A stretch of DNA of 18,232 bases, from assembly GCA_019348475.1 (NCBI GenBank), contig JAHWJJ010000021.1:1-18232 (forward strand), read 5' to 3'. Within the stretch, counting starts at the first letter, position 1; each line of letters begins with the position of its first letter. The notes beneath the pieces are model-generated. The model was not told the origin of the DNA and ran no database searches. It worked only from the letters and a program-made list of their open reading frames with translations. The position numbers and the translations under genes were made by a program. Source of the stretch: Gemmatimonadota bacterium (GTDB lineage Bacteria > Gemmatimonadota > Gemmatimonadetes > Longimicrobiales > Longimicrobiaceae). Shown in pieces: positions 14,701-18,232 of this stretch.

Positions 14701-14940
14701 AAGCCCCAGTTCATCGACTTCGGCAACCCGCTGCTGGTGGGGCTGTGGGGCAAGGTGGCGCAGGGGCTCAAGAACTTCAACGCGACCATCGAAGAGCGCT
14801 ATCCCGGGCGGGAGCAGCTGGCCCGCTTCGGCGGCGCGTCGTTCGCCACCGAGCTGGTCGTCCAGCTGTACTTTCCCGGCGGCACCGCCTCCGCCCCCTC
14901 CGACGCGGGCGAGCTGGCCGCCTCGCTTCCGGGGGGCTGA
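11725..14940 (+). CDS. class I lanthipeptide dehydratase, N-terminal (glutamylation) part
   Basis: The protein has 1071 residues. It matches the large N-terminal domain of LanB enzymes, which activate Ser/Thr of a precursor peptide by adding glutamate from glutamyl-tRNA. Marks seen: RMAMKATPFATFCAI (T206-P207-F208), SFVRANKFLYG (near 240-250), YGKYFSRFLYMLPDD (near 625-640), LHPPLLRWEISYP, RRVIPVDLGFLNPRMRP, ITFGGSVVLARRRW (842-855) and KPQFIDFGNPLLVGLWG (993-1009). The C-terminal elimination domain of full-length LanB is absent and is encoded by the next gene. Two Ala/Pro/acidic inserts with no folded look interrupt the protein at about 754-832 and 903-982; the second contains DEHEHDD. The frame is open from 11449, but that part is not protein-like. 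ATG 11725 is the longest sensible start. ATG 11740 has GGAG six bases before it and may be the real one. Confidence 0.88.
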   Translation: MMEPWMDDAAAPGADALFNRFVCRVSGAPADTVDGLRPERTLAVLGRLEATERRLHDAREQVSQLLFGAIGAAQERPGRNKLITLKRELYNLKPQPAERMDAALAGVDASTAQAVRAFAADVERARGLEAELRQAYEAETPELRRRFRALLRDADFRKGLMVSSRSLYGALDRYAAAADSGDVHGRDEKTERGLLRYYTRMAMKATPFATFCAIIPGAFAGDADGEAEGATRFTADPRAKRSFVRANKFLYGLFFDHLKTRPAVRHALQVERNPTLRAENGRLVFLTAIEGREVFQRLADNEVLQLIASRFADRGAPTLGELIRALSSDPEIDATFEEAEAYLNKLIEIGFLRFHTGIREQDADWDLPFRALLNRIDDDHARQTSAVLAVLRERIEAYTDAGVDERERIIAQVHAQIEAALESMEISGRLRKDMPFYEDATSGASARIALTPGVRRSLSRFEEWVRATARLAWPRAEQASMRHFFDDFYGADGQGARGVPLLKFYEDFYREHFKAHVEKEARLRGGGRRDPGDTYDLGNPFGLQSIRDLSDARQRLTEVIRRAWADAPDAPAIDLSPQAVEQALQGVETLSGVPRSMGAFGLVVPAERQGDDPAFVLHGASYTAGYGKYFSRFLYMLPDDVQEDVRRANAALTGEMLAEICGDAQFNANLHPPLLRWEISYPTGESGATEDQLRSSEILVHADPEDPQSLALVHGPTGRRVIPVDLGFLNPRMRPPLYQLLSRFTPPVMYAPSLPDSPEPPRTPHGPNADGAAAQPAAGADPGMGAAEAVQTPDGDAPKDREIEGAAQDGTVAAQPDAGAAPAAGQPTAEEKPPAILHRPRITFGGSVVLARRRWMVPAPLFPQRRPDESAADFFLRVNRWRVENGIPQTVYLRLLPLPEPRPRNAGEPAADAPPEEAAAEIPGYEAAAGEGEDAAADEHEHDDAAGAAGQAEAPPAGADAAAAEGRAAPGDPPRLGVEDRKRKTQQSRDFFKPQFIDFGNPLLVGLWGKVAQGLKNFNATIEERYPGREQLARFGGASFATELVVQLYFPGGTASAPSDAGELAASLPGG

Positions 14941-14943
14941 GCC

Positions 14944-15930
14944 ATGCGCCACACCTCCGGGCACGAGTGGCTGAGCGTCTACCTGTTCTTCGACGGGTGG
15001 ATCTACGCCCCCGACTGCGACCGCGTGCTGCTGGAGGTGGCCGAGCCGTTCGTGCGGCGCTGCCAGGCACAGGGGTGGATCAGCCAGTACTTCTTCATCC
15101 GCTACAGCGAGTTCGGCCCGCACGTGCGGCTGCGCCTGCTGGGCGCGCCGGAGGTGCTGGGCGGCGACGTGTGGCCGGCGCTGGTGGAGCACCTGCGCGA
15201 CCACAACCCGGAGGTGCGGATCGACGCGAAGCCCGAGGCGCCCGGCGTGCCCCCGCGCCCGGAGGGGCAGCCCGTGCGCGTGACGCACGCCGCACGCGTG
15301 GAATACGACCCCGAGACGGACCGCTACGGCGGCCCGCACGCGCTGCTGGTGTCCGAGCGCGCCTTCCAGATCAGCAGCGACACGGCGTACGCGCTGATCG
15401 CCCGGATGGGGGCGGAGCGGTCGTCGCGGCTGGGCAAGGGGCTGCTGGCGATGGTGATCCTCATCCACCTGTTCGCCGAAAGCCGCGAGGACGGCAGCGC
15501 GTTCACGCAGATGTACTCCACCAACTACCTGCGCGCCGTGGCCCGCGAAGAGGGCGGGCGCGAGGCGCTGCTGGACGCCTTTGACCAGGGCTTCAGCAGC
15601 CAGGCCGAGACGCTGATGGAATACGTGGACGCCGTGTGGCAGGCCATGGACGACGCCGACCCGCTCAGCGACACGCTGGACGCGTACGCGGACGGCATGC
15701 GCGGCATCCGCGACGAGCTGCGCGCCCTCGCGGCGCAGGGGCGCGTGCTGGCGCACGGCGAAGCCGCGCCGGACTGGAAACGCGCCTGGCAGCCCCTGCT
15801 GCCCAGCTACCTGCACATGATGAACAACCGCCTGGGCATCACCATCCAGGAAGAAAGCTACCTGGGGTACCTGGTCACGCGCGCGCTCGGCCGCCCGGCC
15901 GAGGCGCTGCGGGCCGGCCAGCCGGGCTGA
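14944..15930 (+). CDS. SpaB-C / thiopeptide-type bacteriocin biosynthesis protein (glutamate elimination)
   Basis: The protein has 328 residues. It matches the C-terminal domain of LanB dehydratases found as a separate protein in split systems and thiopeptide clusters. Marks seen: WLSVYLFFDG at the start, YFFIRYSEFGPHVRLRLLG (49-67), and EYDPETDRYGG (R127-Y128-G129-G130) followed by SERAFQISSDTAYALI. The expected role is removal of glutamate from glutamylated Ser/Thr to leave dehydroalanine or dehydrobutyrine. Family members in other pathways instead catalyse cycloaddition or aminoacylate peptides, but pairing with a LanB-N protein and a cyclase favours elimination. The start ATG lies three bases after the upstream stop, so translation is probably coupled. 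A clear family match; the role is inferred from context. Confidence 0.88.
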   Translation: MRHTSGHEWLSVYLFFDGWIYAPDCDRVLLEVAEPFVRRCQAQGWISQYFFIRYSEFGPHVRLRLLGAPEVLGGDVWPALVEHLRDHNPEVRIDAKPEAPGVPPRPEGQPVRVTHAARVEYDPETDRYGGPHALLVSERAFQISSDTAYALIARMGAERSSRLGKGLLAMVILIHLFAESREDGSAFTQMYSTNYLRAVAREEGGREALLDAFDQGFSSQAETLMEYVDAVWQAMDDADPLSDTLDAYADGMRGIRDELRALAAQGRVLAHGEAAPDWKRAWQPLLPSYLHMMNNRLGITIQEESYLGYLVTRALGRPAEALRAGQPG

Positions 15931-15994
15931 CGCCCGCCAGGGCCGCCGAAACCGAACCGCCGCGATCCGCGCATCCACCGCAAGGCATCCACCC

Positions 15995-18043
15995 GTGAAC
16001 CAGACCCCCGAAGCCGGCGCGCAGGCCGGCCCCGACACCTTTCTGGACGCCGCCCACCGCGTCGGCCGGCGCATCGCGGCCGACGCGCAGTGGCGGGGCG
16101 ACGCCTGCACCTGGCAGGTGGTGACCCCCGACCGCTCCTCGCCGGGGGTGCGGCGCGGCGTGGCGGCCACCGCCGGCCCGGCGGTGTACGAGGGCACCTC
16201 CGGCATCGCCCTGTTCCTGGCTGAGCTCTCCGCCGCCACCGGCGACCCGGAGCTGGCGCGCACGGCGATGGGCGGCGTGCGCTTCGCGCTGAACGAAGCC
16301 GCGGAGATGAACGAATCCGCCTTCGGCTACCACAGCGGCCGGGTGGGCGTCGCGTACGCCGTGGCGCGCGTGGGCGAGCTGCTGCGCGCGCCGGAGCTCT
16401 ACGGCGAGGCCGAGGCGCTGCTGCGCCCGCTGGCGGGGAACGAGGCGCGCGACATGGGGATGGACGTGATCGCCGGCGGCGGCGGCGCCATTCCCGCGCT
16501 GCTGCGGCTCACCGGGCAGGTGGACGCGGAGCTGGCGCTGGGGATCGCCCGGGCGCTGGGCGACAACCTGGTGCGGGTGGCCGTGCGCGAGCCGGACGGC
16601 TGGAGCTGGGGCACCATGCGCACCAGTTCGGTCCGCAACCTGTGCGGCTACGCGCACGGCGCGGCCGGGATCGCGCACGGCCTGCTGGAGCTGTACGCGG
16701 CCACCGGCGACGGAAGCTACCGCTATGCCGCGGAGCAGGGCTTTCTGTACGAGCGCAGCCTGTACAGCCCGGAAGACGGCAACTGGCCGGACCTGCGCCA
16801 CACCGAGCTGGGCGAGTACCAGTTCGAGGGGCGCACGGAACAGCTGCGCGAGCGGCTGCGCGCCGGCGACTGGCTCCCCACGCCCCCCCGGCATTACATG
16901 GCGGCGTGGTGCCACGGCGCACCGGGGATCGGCCTTTCGCGGCTGCGTGCGTACCAGCTGCTGGGCGATGCCGTGTACCTGGAAGAGGCGCGCGCCTCGT
17001 TTGCCTCGGTGCAGCGCTCCATTACCGACGAGGTGGGGATGAACTTCTCGCTGTGCCACGGCCGCGGCGGCAACGCCGAGACGCTGCTGGAAGGCGCGCG
17101 CATCCTGGGGGACGATTCGCTGCTGGAGCCCGCCCGCGCCGTCGCGGTCACCGGCATCCACCGCTACGAGGACGCGGGGGAGCCCTGGCCGTGCGGCACC
17201 ATGGGCGGGGTGCAGGACCCCGGTCTGCTGCTGGGCGAAGCGGGAATCGGCATGTTCATCCTGCGCCTGGCGCGGCCGGACGTCCCCTCGCCGCTGGTGC
17301 TCACCGCGCCGGACGACACGCCGGCGCAGGGCGGGCGCGCGGGGGCGGAGGAGTACGCCGCTCTGCAGAAGCAGACGGTGGAGGAGCACTTCGGCCGCAC
17401 CCTGCGCGTCTTCGGCGCGCTGGGCGAGGACGTGGACGCGCTGGTCCCCGCCCGTGCCATGGGGCCCGCGCCGCGGGTGAGCGACGCGCGGGCCGCGTAC
17501 GACGCGCTCGCCGCGCACGTGGCCGCCACGGCGGACGCTGAGCGGCGCGCGCTGCTGGAGGATGCGTTCACGGTGGACCGGACGCGGTTCGACCTGGCGC
17601 GGTCGGTGGAGGACTACACGCAGGAGTTCCTGGAGTCGCTGGCGCGTCTCCCGCAGGAGGAGCTGGACTGGCGCGAGGGGCGCGTGGGCCTTTCGCCCCG
17701 GGCGCGGGTGGTGTCCACGCGCTGGGACTGGGACGCCTGGCTGGACCTGGGCGACGAAGCGTCGCCGCCGCCGGAGGACGACGCGTACTACCTGGTGCAG
17801 TTCAGCGGCGGCCGGGCCACGGCGCGCCGGCTGAGCCCCTTTGCCGCGCTGATCCTGCAGGCGGTGCAGGAGCCCGCCTCGCTGGACGAGCTGATCGGCG
17901 TGGTCAAGGAGGCCGTCGCCAGTCCGCACGGCGCCCCGGACGCCGGCTGGCTGGAGGACCGCGTGGTCGAGCAGGTGGCCCAGGCGTACCGCGCCGGCTT
18001 CGTCGGGTTCGAGCGCGGCCTGGTCGGCGCGGGGGCGGGGTGA
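15995..18043 (+). CDS. LanC-type lanthionine cyclase with 250-aa C-terminal extension
   Basis: The protein has 682 residues with a GTG start; no upstream in-frame ATG and no clear ribosome site exist, 64 bases after the previous gene. Residues 1-430 are a LanC alpha-toroid: YEGTSGIALFLAEL, CGYAHGAAGIAHGLL with H221 (the NisC H212 position), WCHGAPG with C306 and LCHGRGG with C354-H355. C306, C354 and H355 are the zinc ligands, so the active site is complete. GLLLGEAGIGMFILRL closes the domain. The expected reaction is Michael-type addition of Cys to dehydrated residues, forming (methyl)lanthionine. LanC proteins usually stop near 400-450 residues; here about 250 more follow. The last hundred (strands ARVVSTRWDW and YYLVQFSGGRATARRL, then LSPFAALILQAVQEPASLDEL and a final helix ending AYRAGFVGFE) resemble PqqD-like or winged-helix folds. 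The stop codon lies inside the first octamer of a repeat array. Confidence 0.9.
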   Translation: MNQTPEAGAQAGPDTFLDAAHRVGRRIAADAQWRGDACTWQVVTPDRSSPGVRRGVAATAGPAVYEGTSGIALFLAELSAATGDPELARTAMGGVRFALNEAAEMNESAFGYHSGRVGVAYAVARVGELLRAPELYGEAEALLRPLAGNEARDMGMDVIAGGGGAIPALLRLTGQVDAELALGIARALGDNLVRVAVREPDGWSWGTMRTSSVRNLCGYAHGAAGIAHGLLELYAATGDGSYRYAAEQGFLYERSLYSPEDGNWPDLRHTELGEYQFEGRTEQLRERLRAGDWLPTPPRHYMAAWCHGAPGIGLSRLRAYQLLGDAVYLEEARASFASVQRSITDEVGMNFSLCHGRGGNAETLLEGARILGDDSLLEPARAVAVTGIHRYEDAGEPWPCGTMGGVQDPGLLLGEAGIGMFILRLARPDVPSPLVLTAPDDTPAQGGRAGAEEYAALQKQTVEEHFGRTLRVFGALGEDVDALVPARAMGPAPRVSDARAAYDALAAHVAATADAERRALLEDAFTVDRTRFDLARSVEDYTQEFLESLARLPQEELDWREGRVGLSPRARVVSTRWDWDAWLDLGDEASPPPEDDAYYLVQFSGGRATARRLSPFAALILQAVQEPASLDELIGVVKEAVASPHGAPDAGWLEDRVVEQVAQAYRAGFVGFERGLVGAGAG

Positions 18044-18077
18044 AGGGGTGACGGGGTGAACGGGTGAAGGGGTGAGG
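18038..18077 (+). repeat. five tandem octamers GGGTGANN over the LanC stop
   Basis: The units are GGGTGAAG, GGGTGACG, GGGTGAAC, GGGTGAAG, GGGTGAGG. The TGA of the first unit (18041-18043) is the stop codon of the cyclase gene. The unit and sense-strand orientation are the same as in the array after the PPC gene (1782-1829). Confidence 0.88.
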
Positions 18078-18121
18078 TCGCCCGGGGCGGGAGCGGCTGA
18101 AGCCGCCGCAACAACTGCGGA

Positions 18122-18146
18122 AAGCCCCGCAAACTGCGCGGGGCTT
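18122..18146 (+). terminator. AAACTGC-loop hairpin after the lanthipeptide operon
   Basis: AAGCCCCGC (18122-18130) pairs perfectly with GCGGGGCTT (18138-18146) around the loop AAACTGC, 79 bases after the LanC stop. Two smaller hairpins precede it (GCGGC/GCCGC and CCGCA/TGCGG, 18093-18119). There is no T-run. By position it may end the operon transcript; by loop it belongs to the hairpin family upstream of the operon. Confidence 0.5.
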
Positions 18147-18232
18147 CAACTGCACACCGTGTACTCGCACCCGCGCGAGTCATCCGGCACTGCGCGCACC
18201 ATGTGGGATGAAAGCGCAGTTCAACCTCCCCC

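Noticed and set aside
11830..16263. A 1477-codon open frame on the minus strand opposite the lanthipeptide genes
   Set aside because: It is a mirror of high-GC coding on the plus strand. Its product is a low-complexity Arg/Val/His/Gly-rich string with no domain, while the plus strand has three clear families.

Overview
The window is about 18.2 kb of very GC-rich bacterial DNA. Codons end almost always in G or C, genes are closely packed, and the spaces between them are rich in repeats. The gene set is an ECF sigma factor with a zinc-type anti-sigma factor, a secreted PPC-repeat protein, a lipoprotein sugar dehydrogenase, a DUF2723 membrane protein, an ABC-F protein and a class I lanthipeptide machinery. 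Together with the intergenic repeat style, this suggests Gemmatimonadota, probably a Longimicrobium relative. That placement is inferred from gene content and style; no marker gene is present.

Left part (1-6.1 kb): the 3' part of an ECF sigma factor gene runs into its membrane-anchored anti-sigma factor through an ATGA overlap. Facing it is a gene for a secreted protein made of three PPC domains. Divergent from that is a two-gene unit, a DUF2007 protein overlapping a PQQ-type sugar dehydrogenase lipoprotein, with a good promoter candidate in front. A small minus-strand membrane protein follows. Two related 220-bp repeats sit in the two convergent gaps, each downstream of a minus-strand gene.

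Middle (6.1-11.7 kb): a 768-aa DUF2723 (GT117-like) membrane protein ends at a perfect 14-bp terminator hairpin. A Uup-like ABC-F ATPase gene follows and is flanked on both sides by related direct repeats. The 921-bp gap after it holds no credible gene. It carries two tandem 133-bp repeats and several hairpins sharing a 7-nt loop, AAACTGC.

Right part (11.7-18.1 kb): three co-directional genes form a class I lanthipeptide-type modification operon. They are a dehydratase N-terminal (glutamylation) protein with two long low-complexity inserts, a separate SpaB-C/thiopeptide-type elimination protein, and a LanC-type cyclase with a 250-aa C-terminal extension whose end resembles a PqqD-like or winged-helix domain. 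The expected chemistry is tRNA-Glu-dependent dehydration of Ser/Thr, glutamate elimination, then zinc-dependent thioether cyclisation. No precursor peptide, transporter or leader protease is visible, so the substrate is either just outside the window or encoded elsewhere.

The most unusual material is the cyclase extension, the split and insert-bearing dehydratase, and three repeat systems: AAACTGC-loop hairpins, GGGTGAAN octamer arrays placed exactly after stop codons, and the 220-bp repeat of convergent gaps.
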